Position numbers and translations under genes: made by a program
The notes under the pieces: generated by a model
Database searches by the model: none
What the model saw: the letters and a program-made list of their open reading frames with translations, nothing else
What the model was told of the DNA's origin: nothing
NCBI GenBank assembly: GCA_026874595.1
Contig: CM049320.1
Span: 51,226,714 to 51,290,713 of the forward strand
Direction: 5' to 3'
Origin: Sipunculus nudus
Lineage: Eukaryota > Annelida > Sipuncula > Golfingiida > Sipunculidae
Length of the DNA: 64,000 bases
Shown: one piece after another, positions 50,868 through 61,806 of the stretch
Layout: each line of letters opens with the position of its first letter
How positions within the stretch are numbered: position 1 is the stretch's first letter

Positions 50868-53800
50868 ATGTCGTCACTGTGGGTGAGTTTATGTATTGTG
50901 CAGCCTTTGTTTTACAAAAAGAAAACATGTTAGTGGTTGGCCCATTTTTAAAGCGAATATATATTTGTATCATTGTTTCCATCCATGATTGTGGAATATT
51001 ATTTTTTATTTCTACTCCCAGGCTATTTTTATCTTTGCTGCATTTTTACATGTGGACGCTTCGGAACCAGGTAGGTTTTACTGATGTATTTAGTTTAATG
51101 TGATTCTGCTGGTTATGAATATTTAAAATCGAGCAAACCTTATCAAGGGCGAGTCCATATTCATTGAATTGAAATAAAATTTTTTTTGCCATTCATATAA
51201 TATATTTCTATCTCAGGGAAGATTGTCTTAGGTCCGATATCATCTGGAGCAAATGATGCCCAAAGTAATGCTAACTGTCCAACCGGATATGTGGCGCATG
51301 CCTGTAAATGCAGTGCTTCGTGGTGCGAAGGAGCGCGATTTGTTGATAACACCTGTCGCTCCTATAATGCCTGGAGCAACAGCAGAGGATCACAGGTAAG
51401 CCGTACTTTAAAATAAGTTATAATGACATGTTTTAAAAAACTTAAACTGAAAAATAAATATTTATGCAATCGCCAAGCGCTAACTGGAAGCCCATTGCCC
51501 CGGACCCCGCAATTGAGCAATAACTTGGGATCGACTATGGAGTGTGCGATCTTGTTATTAACTTTAAGGTCAAAAATAAATATCAGGTGCAAATCTGTGA
51601 CATAGAACTAATACTTTGTCCAGTTTTTAGTTTTTGGAAATCAGCCATGTTGGAGATCTGGCAAAATTAAAATTACGGAAAGAAGAAAGAAAAGAAAAAA
51701 AAATTATGTTGATATCGGTGGTTTTGAACTCAGGAGACCTAAGTGGGTCCGCCCACAAAATTTTAAGTTTCATCCCCAAAAATGAATATGTAAATAAAAG
51801 TGACCAAACCCTATGACCTCCCAAATATGAATATATAAATTAGTAGATCAATCGCTTTACACATGCCCATCTTACGTGGAGAGGGCTTAAAAACTCTAGG
51901 GAACATAATATTGTACGAAAGACAAGAATTTTATTAATACCAAAAACATCAACATGGAAAATGGACGCAAAGTATTACGTCCCATGTACCTTTATGTTTC
52001 CTCGTCTAAACATTGTGCAATATAACGTTTGTTACAAATACAAGGTGATGTTACGATTCACGAACTCACAGATGAAATGTCAGCGAAAATAGCAATATAA
52101 ATTACCCTAATGGTCCATAAAAAGTTATTGGGTGTCTATAGAATGTAAAATCCCATTCAAGGCTATTACTATAAGCACACGTTTCAGGCTATGTTATGAC
52201 ACATGCAACTATTCAGGGCACGACATCTGATTAAGTAAGGTATCAGTTACAGGTTGTGTAATCAGACATGTCAAGCTGAGTTTCTATGTGTGCGAATATG
52301 TTTATAAGAAGTGACGTCTTTTTATCAGGAATCCTCGAATTCACGACGTCATATGGGTCCGTGAAAATAATGCATATAAGCAAATATGCATTTACGCTGA
52401 CGAACACAAGGAAACATCACAGATATATGATCAATGAGCGAAATCTTGCCCATGTACATATACGCCTACATGGAAACACGGCATTATTATACATAATCAT
52501 TCCAGGCTGTGATGTATTGCGTTCCCGAGACAGAAAATAACAGAAAGTACGTGAATATAGAGATTCGACTGAGAACAACTACTCCCAGTTCAATGACGTG
52601 CCCTCCAGGAACCACACCTGTAAACTGTGCTCTTGTAGACCTGTAAGTTTTTTTATATATATTCCCATGGTTCGGCTTCTGTGTATATTCTAGTCTCGGT
52701 CTTACAGCGGTGAGATTTGTTTACTCGATCTGCCTCTGCGTAGGGTAAATGCTTTTCAGACGTATTGGGAAGGGTGTGCCCAACACCCGTTTATCATACA
52801 CATAGAACTGCGTGATTGGCGGTGCTATGACCCAACAATGGGGACCATTACAAACCCAGGATCCGCAGGTACGGTAGATACCTGGCCTTGGTGACACAAG
52901 GATATAATATAATAATGATAAGATGCGAGTGCTGCCGCCCTGTCACGTACTCCCAAACCGAAATGGACATCCGCTGATGCACATACAAAGCTTAAGAATT
53001 ACCCCGGACATCATTAATAAAAAGGAAGGGGTTACCTCATTTCAACAGAAAATGTTTTAAAAATTGTCAAGATCCACTGAAATTGGAAGTATGACTGATA
53101 ATGTGCCTTTTGTAATGGAAATCAAACTACATTGTTGATGATCTATTTAAAGGATCCTATTTTAATATCAGATGTCTATTTATTAAAGAAAATCCCTTTA
53201 ACCTATTATTAAAATAGGCCAGAAATAATCCAAAACATGTTCAATAATGACATCTGGCGGCAGTTAGACAAACCATAGTTATACAAATGGGGTCAATATT
53301 TGGTTAATTACCATGTTTACTATCAGCTTCTTAAATAAACAAGCTATTTAAATTCGTCACAGAGATGTTATGAAAACTCTTCTGGCTTTCAGTCCAATAA
53401 TATGTACGAATTAGCAAGGAATCACATAAATTCTACAAAAAAATAGGTGAATATGTGGTTTTATTATTGCAGTTACAACGCCAGAGTAAGCCAGGTCGGA
53501 TCATTCTCAGGGGATGTTTGCACAGGAACGTGCAATCAAGATAGATTGTGCTGGCTGCAGATCAGATGTCAGGGTAGGTAAAAAACAAAAACGCTGCTGG
53601 GGTATACAAGTTACTATTGCAATGCACCGATATCAACATATGATCTGGAGTATTTACTTGCAAACTAAAGGAATAATTAATACTTTTTAATATAACTTGT
53701 ATTATGTACTAATGCTTTTATTGTTATTATTCTTTTATTAATGTTATTATTATTTTTTTTATCATTATTTTATTTTTCTAATTTATACGCTTCGGCATAA

Positions 53801-54420
53801 GAGGATATATTAATATTGGCCCTATGTATGGAATTCCTCTAAGTTTTTTCGAATACTTTATATCATTTAGATAATGTCTTGCGAAAGCAAAATCAATTTT
53901 GTAGTTTAGGTTTAAACTTTATTTACTTTACCTACAGTTATGATAACTAAATGAACCACTCTCTATGGCTCAGGTGGTTACGTTTGGTAATGTCAAGGGG
54001 TGGAGCGAACGCATGGTGAAAATAAGTCGCTATATTGAGTGATTTAAAAAAAACATAATCAGCACAGGATTTATCATGACATGTAATCGTATTTTGACGG
54101 ATGCAGTGGGATACTGTGGTGACCCTGGTAACGGGACCAATGCGGTGAAGACCGGGAGTGATTATTACTTGAACGAAACAGTGACGTACTTATGTGACCC
54201 CGGTTACGTCATGAGTGACGGAGAAACGACCAAGAATATCACGTGTCAGACGGACGGAACCTGGGACTCGGGTCCAGCTCAGTGTTATGGTAGGAAATAA
54301 AATTAAAAGATCTTTTCGACCACCACCCATCGACATCTGCTGACAACAATTGACACTAGAAGTTCGGTCTATTGTATCAAGGCAAAAATACCTTGCTATA
54401 ACTCAAATGATGAAAGTAAC

Positions 54421-54481
<61 letters not shown>

Positions 54482-55609
54482 CGGTCTTTTCATAAGATGT
54501 GGGGTTACTGTCTGTCTATTTGTCTCAACTGTCAAACCTTGAATTGAAAATGACATTTCAAGGAAAAACATTTTTTTTACATTTCACATGCAAAAAAAAT
54601 ATAAATTAATCCGTAAAGTCCAAGCTTACCACGAAACACCCATCTTTATGTAATTGGCGTTTAAACAATTATTATCATACGTATTGGAGTTTCCCTCTTC
54701 GTTGCATTTACACCGCTGGTGTAATTAGAATCCCCAGTGCATTGTGGGATTTGAATTTCTTATCCCATCAACCCTTACCAGCAAAGTTGTACTCTTGTGA
54801 TTTCGATTACTCAACAGAGCAGACGACCATTACATGCAGGGCGCATGCTCGTGCGCAATGCGCATGCTCTTGCAGATTGAAAAGGTCTATTACGTTACAG
54901 TGGTCCACCGGGGAATAATGTGAATAATAGTGAATCATTAATTAATGTGTCCCTCTTTATGCAGAACTTACAAGGTTCTCACAACATAAAACTGGTTGTT
55001 ATTTTGGATATAAACGGCGAAGATCATGTATAACTGAACCAAACGTTCTATTTGTTGAAAGGTTTTGTGACATTTACATTATCAACAGACACCTGGTAGA
55101 AGATGAGCTGCCTTCACAAACTTTTTTTTTCTATATCAGTTATAAAGAATGTGGTTATAAGTTGATTTTTTTCGCAGTTTACATATCAATTATCAAATGT
55201 TGACGAAATATATCGCAACTATAATATACCAACTTTTATATATTTGTGATATTATTTTATAAACTGATTAAAAATAAAATTCCCCTTTATTAACTTATTG
55301 TTTGTGTGTGTGTTTAAAGACAGTTCCGCAACATCAGAGGGAACAACAGAAGCACATGAGACCACCACTATCCATACATCAGGGAGAACGGATACAGTTT
55401 CTACTTCGACCACCCCGGCTCCGGGAGGATCGGCTTCCAGATTAACCGGAGACGTGGACCATACTCCAACAATTGCCTCAGGGACCGTGGCCGGGGCTTT
55501 AATGATCGGCCTCATTTGTTTACTGGTGTTCGTTATATGGCGGATTTCAAAACAAAAGACGACCGTAGTGGTTCAGGAGACGAAAGCGAAAAATAAAATT
55601 CAGCAATAA
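50868..55609 (+). CDS. Type I membrane protein: two Cys-rich modules, sushi domain, Thr-rich stalk
   Basis: Seven exons: 50868-50882, 51022-51070, 51217-51395, 52506-52642, 53473-53573, 54107-54289 and 55320-55609. Exon phases agree throughout and sum to 954 nt (317 residues). Residues 1-19 form a signal peptide (MSSLWAIFIFAAFLHVDAS). Residues ~40-160 contain two related Cys-rich modules, each starting C-P-x-G. The first has CKCSASWCEGARFVDNTC and resembles the cysteine-rich C-terminal repeats of PCSK9 in its GA-x-x-VDNTC word. Residues 164-220 form a sushi/CCP domain (CGDPG; VTYLCDPGYV; GTWDSGPAQC). Residues 222-272 are Thr/Ser-rich, a likely O-glycosylated stalk. Residues 274-295 are one transmembrane helix. 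The tail is 22 residues, basic, with no signalling motif I recognise. Likely a cell-surface adhesion or recognition receptor. Exon 4 is placed at the TTCCAG acceptor since it alone gives matching phases and adds a cysteine. No ligand can be inferred. Confidence 0.85.
52745..52985 (+). mobile_element. Intron SINE shared by both arms (right copy)
   Basis: SINE body with CAACAATGGGGACCATTA, CCCAGGATCCGCAGGTA, CCTGTCACGTACTCCC and GAAATGGACA. Same site as the left-arm copy. The tRNA-like head is not evident. Confidence 0.65.
54424..54476. repeat. (TA)n microsatellite
   Basis: About 25 TA units in the last intron of the right gene, absent from the left arm. It generates spurious Tyr-Ile repeat ORFs on both strands. 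Confidence 0.97.
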
Positions 55610-55629
55610 GGTTCAGAAATGAGTTTTAA

Positions 55630-55853
55630 AAGTTACAGTTGACCCTCGAATTTCCGAATCTGTTTTTTTAACACGTTTTATACAGTAGAACATCGAATTT
55701 CCGAATCTCTTTTTACCGACACGTTTAAAGAGTGAAGATCATGTATCAATTAAACCAGAAGAACCTCGAATTTCCGATTTTATTTTTTTTCCGATACGTT
55801 TAACAGAGTAGAACCTGGGATTTCCTAAATTCTTTTTTCCGACATGTTAAATA
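55630..55853 (+). repeat. Array of MITE-terminus copies
   Basis: Several ~55-bp units of GAACCTCGAATTTCCGAATC followed by a T-rich stretch and ACACGTTT lie directly 3' of the right gene. The same array is 3' of the left gene. Confidence 0.7.
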
Positions 55854-56212
55854 CAGTAGAACCTCGAATAACCGAATCTCTTTTTTTCCGAAACTCTTCT
55901 TTTTTTCCCTGTATCTCTGTTAACCAAAAGCTAGAAATAAGAACTTCGGAACTCATATTTGTGTATGTATATGTATTTTGTTTATCTGTACGTATACACA
56001 GAAATATAATATGAATGGTTGTAAACGGTTCGCTTTTTTTAACGAAAATGAGATGAAACATTGTCTGAAGAAATCACGTTACTAACGTTCAAATGTTCAC
56101 GCATATACCGGCAACGAACAAAGTAAAATGGTTGACCTCGCATACCCTTAATCTCAATTATCCGAACAGAATTGATGCCCCCTGAAACATTCTGGTATTT
56201 GAGGTTCTGCTG
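55854..56212 (-). mobile_element. pogo/Tigger-like MITE, copy 1
   Basis: 359 bp from CAGTAGAACCTCGAATAAC to TTTGAGGTTCTGCTG, with TA on both sides. It is part of a 560-bp tandem duplication with copy 2. Confidence 0.72.
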
Positions 56213-56413
56213 TATTCAAACGTCCTCGAAAAAAAAAATTTATATGTTATCGACGAAACAGGGTTTATAATCCTGTTGAATACAATTAAAGCACCGATCA
56301 TAGGCGTGTCGTGTCGAACAATGTAGTATTCATACTGAAACATTTAATTTCTAATATTTGCCAAAGTGATTTGCCTCGTATTTCCTAATTTCTTTTTTCC
56401 ATTATGTTCAATA

Positions 56414-56772
56414 CAGTAGAACCTCAAATTTCCGAATATTTTTTTTTCCAAAATCTTTTTTTCTGTATCTCTGTTAACCGAATGCTAGAAATAAGAACTT
56501 CGGAACGCATAGATTTGTATGTATATGTATTTTGTGTATGTGTATGCATACACAAAAAAAAACACAAAATGAATGGGTGTAAATGGTTCGCTGTTTTTTT
56601 TAAACGAAAATGAGATGGAAACATTGTCTGAAGAGATCACGTTACGTTCTAATGTTCACGCATATACCGGCAACGAACAAATTGAAAATGGTTAATCTCG
56701 CATATTCTTAAACTCAATTATCCGAACAGAATTGATGCCTCCTTAATCATTCTGGTATTTAAGGGTCTGCTG
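56414..56772 (-). mobile_element. pogo/Tigger-like MITE, copy 2
   Basis: Same 359-bp length as copy 1, offset by exactly 560 bp. The intervening ~200 bp (TCGACGAAACAGGGTTTA to TTTCTAATATTTGCC) is duplicated too, so the unit arose by tandem duplication rather than by a second insertion. Confidence 0.75.
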
Positions 56773-56959
56773 TATTCAAACGTCCTCGAAAAAAAAATTG
56801 ATTTGTTATCGGCGAAACAGGGTTTACAATCCTGTTGAATACAGTTAAAGCACCGACCATAGGCGTGTCGTGTCGATTAATGTAGTATCCATACTGAAAC
56901 ATTTAATTTCTAATATTTCCCAAAGTGATTGGCCTTACCTTAATGGAAAGTAACATAAT

Positions 56960-58845
56960 ATTTGTTAGGTAGTAGGTCTCCTTAAAAATAAATCAGAATA
57001 TTTATATAACATTAACAGTGATGCTTTTATAACTTTAGTGTACCCAGGTTTTGTTGAATAAAATGTGTAAAAACGCAATGTTTTATTCAGACACCCATTA
57101 AAAATCAAATAAAATCAACAAGAGAACTGATGCTTTTTATGTTATTGCAAAGTATGACTTGAACCTCTCCTGTAACTGCTGGTGCTTGCTGCTGTGGTTA
57201 GTTTATGTTCGCGAGTTTTTCTTTTTTTTTCAAATTTGAAAAATTCACGCAAGTAAAAGTATCGCGAAATTAAAACTCATTTAACACAGGTAAATTACAG
57301 TCCTTTACACTACAGTTCCGTTGACATCTCATTCTCGTTATCCATAAACGTTGTAAGATAGATATCATGAATAATAACCTACGATTTATATTATCCATAA
57401 ACCAAAAACGGATATCATAAATAACATCAGATCTCTTTTTTTCATAATGAACAAGAATTCCCATTCTTCAGGTTATACATTTTCAATTATGTTTAACTCC
57501 AATTGATAAGACACAAAATTAACAAAGATATACTGAAGATTACTGTATTTTAAGATTGCTAAAAGAGAACCCTCGCGAAACAATGAATAAGTGAAAATTC
57601 GAAACACTACCCCACGAATATGAAGCCAACTACAGCATGTGCCATAAATGAACACCGACATGTATGTATGTTATGTATGTATCATCAAATTAAAACGAGA
57701 AGCGCAACACTTCAAGCACGAAAACATATGAAACAAAAAATTTCATACGACATTATGCACAAATAATATATTAATATTTTTATATAAGCAGTTTTATTAA
57801 TAGTTAAACAAGAAACGCATCCTTGTACTGGCTAACTGATGGCTGGAGTTAACCTTGCATCTTTTCCTATTAACATATATAACTTCAGGTTAAGTTTTAG
57901 GGGATCAATGTTGACAGGTCTTTTGAAACAATAAACGTATGTTGGCTTAAAATAAGATGATTGCTTAATCTATGTGCAAAATGTGTGTCCTCTCAATAAG
58001 GTCCTTGTTATCGATAAATAATTACTGGATAGTATTGGTTCAACAAATACACGTGTGGTATACCCATATTTATGCCACAGTTGGGGCAGGTCTGTTTACA
58101 TTTACAGATGCGCATCCAGAGGGGGACCCCAGCCGCAGCAATCTTTTCTAACAGTTTTAGACCAATTTTTTTGCGACCAGGACCTGGAACCCCTTTTATA
58201 TGTCTTGCCATTAGTCCTCCTGGGGTGTACCTTTCCTTTTCCTAAATCCTGGATCCGCCCATGAGTTATTCTCCTGCTAGTCCGTCGCGACGGACGCTGA
58301 CATCCACATGACCTCACTCTCTTTTATAAGGATAGGTCCATGGCTTGCTATTGAAAGAAGACGAAGGTATCCATATATCTTTGTTTATTCATAAATGTTT
58401 TACCAGGATGGCCCATTCAGCATGTTCAGCTCTTTTTTTTATGGGGTCAGGTAAATATCACAACAGATATACATTACATGCTCACATTTATAAATTCAAG
58501 AAATAAAATATGTATAAAAAATGATCTGAACCTATACATAGTTAAAATACATGGACTGTTAAATATAACACAAATATAAACATATAAAATTATAAAAGCC
58601 GATAAGAAACTTAAATTCAGACTTATAAAACATTGAAAATATTATAGAAAGGATAAGCATCGGTGGCATCTCTTAAATCTTTTGGGAATTATTTCCAATG
58701 ATGCGGACCTGAATAAGAAAGCTTGATTTAAACCTGTCAGTTCTCGGTTCCACAATGCCATACGATATGAACACGTCATTAAGCCTCCGTCTTTAAGGGT
58801 TGGCTTTATTTTTATTTCAATATTTGGGTCAACATGCAACAGGTC
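56960..58845. other. Right-arm-only sequence, no gene
   Basis: No match to the left arm seen. AT-rich. A block at 58,105-58,265 ending CCTGGATCCGCCCATGAG is another copy of the short GCGGATCCAGG-type repeat. No convincing exon. Confidence 0.45.
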
Positions 58846-58849
58846 CTGT

Positions 58850-59170
58850 GGCCCTGGGGTAGAGCACATGGCTCAAAACCGGCCCGGGAGATTTGCGAGT
58901 TCGAATCTCAGCCAAGGCGGTGAGATTTTTCACGGTCGGCCCCCACACGGGGTGAGCGCTCTGCCGGCTAAACGAGGAGACTGTGCCCAGCAGTCGTGTG
59001 CATTCACAAACGAGTGCACCTTTAGGGAGATCCTCGGTGTTTTGACCCAGCAATGGGGATGACAAAAACACAGGACCCGCAGAAGTGATACCCCGAGCCT
59101 GGTTGACGCAAGAATTATCGCGTGTAAGCCCCTGTCACGTAGTCCGAAACCTGAATGGAATTTTGCATTT
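58850..59170 (+). mobile_element. Full-length tRNA-derived SINE
   Basis: tRNA-like head with A-box region GGGGTAGAGCACATGG and B box GAGTTCGAATCTC, followed by a body (CCCCCACACGGGGTGAGCGC; ACCCAGCAATGGGGATGA; CCCTGTCACGTAGTCCG) and a TATATA tail. It is the most complete of the family seen at 23.2, 32.8 and 52.9 kb. Right-arm only. Confidence 0.75.
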
Positions 59171-59629
59171 ATATATATATATATATTAAGTTTGAGGCAA
59201 GACAAGGGTGGGGTGCGTTATCGATTCTACAGGAACCTTACAGGTCAATCCATTTGAACTGGCAACGCCTAAGGCCGTTCATTTGCTCAAAGGGCGCGTT
59301 TGTTTTGGACGTCTCCTGAGAACCATGTTGAGGCAATCATGGAGGTTCGGACTACATCTCTAGTTATCGGTTAGAATTTTACCAAGTAAAGCCACACACA
59401 CACGGTGTTTTCAAAGGTAACCGCCTCCATTTTAGTGCTATCTTAACTACGTATATATGTACATCTAAAGCAATCCGGAATATCCTGACGTTAATCAGGC
59501 CCAAGAAACCCCCTAAAGGAACACTCGCTTTTTTTTTGTTCCGGTCGAGACACAATACCTGCATGGTATTCTGCCAACTGTCATAGGAAATGAAAAATAA
59601 AATCTGCTTCATTTCTTGAAATGGTTTAT

Positions 59630-59860
59630 GTCAGAAGCAGATCAAGGAGAGGGGACCAGGATATCCGTACCCCCCTCCCCCAACATTTTCAGCCACCACT
59701 GCCTATTTGTAAGGGGTTCAGACCAAATTCTGCGGCCTGGACTCCCCCTCCCTCCTTCTGAACCTAGGAAGATTTTTTGTTTATTTTGGTATAAGTTTTC
59801 TTGGGTTGGACAAATCTGGGTAAGCCCATATAGGTTCAACACCATATTTAGTCCACACAT
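59630..59860 (+). mobile_element. Short interspersed repeat (right copy)
   Basis: Mirror of 22,930-23,120, with GCAGATCAAGGAGAGGGGAC and TTTGTAAGGGGTTCAGACC. Pre-duplication insert. Confidence 0.45.
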
Positions 59861-60634
59861 TTAAGAAAATATTTATAGAAAATGTGTGGTCTTCATTCCC
59901 CAAAATTTATTTTTATCCGAAAGACAATATTTTTAATGACCTAAATACTAAAAAATGGACAAATATAAAGATCTGAATTTAAAAACTTAACTGGATGACA
60001 ACACCTGGCGGAAATATTTTCCAATCGGGAAATTTGTTCCATTTGTTCATATTCATGTTTCGTTCATTAGGAAAACCAGTATAAAATGGAACGAGGGAAT
60101 ATGCGGAGAATATAAGGTAGTACGTCGATCCCGAGGCCGTGATAGCAACTCAATGTGGCTGGCCTCGACAAAATAACGACTGACTTTGATAGTAAGCCGT
60201 GTTTCGTGTTGTGCGCTCGGCTTGCAAAAGGCCGCCTGGCTTATACCTACTTAAAGCCTTTTCATTTGACGATGTTACAAAGCAATTGTTTTATTTATAT
60301 TACGTGTGATATATTGCACTCATTTTACATTTAACTAGTTATGACTAAATATCGAGTTTAGTTTCTCCTGGTTGTTTCATAAGCCAACACTTTCATATTT
60401 AAACAAACACACCGTCTCCTTTCAGCAACAGGGAATAATAAAAAACAAAAGATGAACATTTGTTTCGGGCATTTATAATTGTAAAAGATGATTTTATAAA
60501 AAAAAAATAGATTTCTCAAGCCAAACTAAGCTGCACAAAATCGGCTTTCTTCGGCTAAATGAAATATCGGCGGCGGTGCAGATTTACTCGGCTGCCGACT
60601 GCGCAAGATGGCGGCGGCGCCTGGCTCTAGTTGT

Positions 60635-60790
60635 ACTGGATTAGCTGACTCCGCGACCCTGGTTCGATTCCCGGCGAGGCTATGGGTGGGTTGTAGTTGC
60701 CCCTCTTTCTTGGTGTCACGTTTCATTTATGAGGTTCCGAGGTGAGGTGTAGAACAAGGCCAGACACTCATACCAGTGAGCGGCCATAAC
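60635..60790 (+). mobile_element. SINE with B box, truncated head
   Basis: GACCCTGGTTCGATTCCC B box and the same body as 20,310-20,505 (GGGTTGTAGTTGCCCCTC to CTCATACCAGTGA). The A box is missing where it joins the preceding arm sequence. Confidence 0.7.
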
Positions 60791-61806
60791 GCCTGCGTCA
60801 CATATCGAAAACGGAGCCCGTCCGACTTCCCTGTGAGTTGTAAATGGCATTTTTGGCAGGAATACGGCCGGTGTTTGCTCGATCACTGCGAACTCCGCCA
60901 CGATTTTTAGGGGTCGGCCGACGATCGCAGAGCACATAAACCTGTTGTTTAATCAGCGATTAACCAATGGCGATTTTTGAGGTCGCAGAGCTCGTTTACA
61001 GGTCGCCTGTAATCGCTCAAGCAACGGCAAAAATGCGAACGATGTTCGGGCAGCAATCCAACGATTTTAGACGCATGTTTGCTTTAAAATTGGACGGAGG
61101 TCGACAAAGCTGCGCGGCCTTCGCATGGGCTCCTTGCGATACTCAAACGACCCCCTCCCGTATCCCGCCCGACTTGTACAAAGTAAAACGAGCTGCGAAC
61201 TCGCTACGTGCTGGTGTCGCACCGCCGTCGTGCAATTACTTCGGCCCCCGGCCGGGCTCCACCTGTCAACTCACCTTCTAGTTCATGCTCTGATGAAGCG
61301 GACTCAGACTCTCGTGCCAAATTCTTCTTAGAAACTGGTTTCGTTGCTCCCTTGGTCTTCTTTGGTGGCATCTTAGCTTGCCCCGATTACTTATTGGCTG
61401 TGCAGTGCTCTGCACTCTGTCAGGCTTCAGACATATGACGTGACAAACATTTTTATATGACATATATATACTCGAAGCGCGGACGTCGGACGACGTAAGG
61501 CAGGACGTCTGGCAGAGCCCGCCCGTGCGTTGCCCGGGTGTCTGGCGGGCATCGACAGACCAAATGACCATTGACCGCAACACGGACGGCGCCTGCCATT
61601 ATGCCGGGCGGCCTTCGCCCGACTACCGACGGCCGCCGGGCGAATTTTGATCACCATTATTCAATGGGCAGCGCCCGATCCCCGTCCGATGTGTGACAGG
61701 TTTGATATTAAGCGTAAGTACGCTCGACTTCCTGGCGGGCTTGGAATTCGGCGACTTTCCGGCGATCCACAAATTTGGCCGGAAGTCGTTGGATATGTGA
61801 TGCAGG
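60791..61806 (-). mobile_element. GC-rich ~1-kb element with terminal inverted repeats, right arm only
   Basis: Left end GCCTGCGTCACATATCGA and right end (reverse complement) GCCTGCATCACATATCCA are imperfect terminal inverted repeats. The left arm at 20,305-20,315 lacks the insert. The interior is markedly GC-rich with many CG dinucleotides (for example 61,475-61,700), unlike everything around it. No transposase was found, and I see no clear target-site duplication. It contains the candidate exon at 61,275-61,371. Confidence 0.65.
61275..61371 (-). CDS. Candidate first coding exon inside the GC-rich element
   Basis: On the minus strand an ATG at 61,371 opens 32 codons starting MPPKKTKGATKPVSKKNLAR and continuing with an acidic Ser/Glu stretch. 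It then ends in a good GTGAGT donor at 61,274-61,269 (phase 1). A Lys-rich start followed by an acidic patch is common for nuclear proteins, including transposon-encoded ones. The GC- and CpG-rich DNA upstream would suit a promoter. No downstream exon was found within the element, so it may be a remnant or a captured 5' exon. Confidence 0.35.

Noticed and set aside
52530-52642. Shorter exon 4 of the right gene starting after CCCGAG
   Set aside because: Also phase 0, but the TTCCAG acceptor 24 nt upstream is much better, is conserved in the left arm and adds a cysteine to the module.
54350-54571. Tyr-Ile repeat proteins on both strands
   Set aside because: Produced by the (TA)n microsatellite.
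60640-60790. tRNA gene at the GGTTCGATTCCC box
   Set aside because: No A box or acceptor stem; it is a truncated SINE.
61427-61657. Arg/Ala-rich ORFs in the GC-rich element
   Set aside because: Open frames expected from high GC content; no family resemblance, and they overlap the likely promoter side of the small exon.
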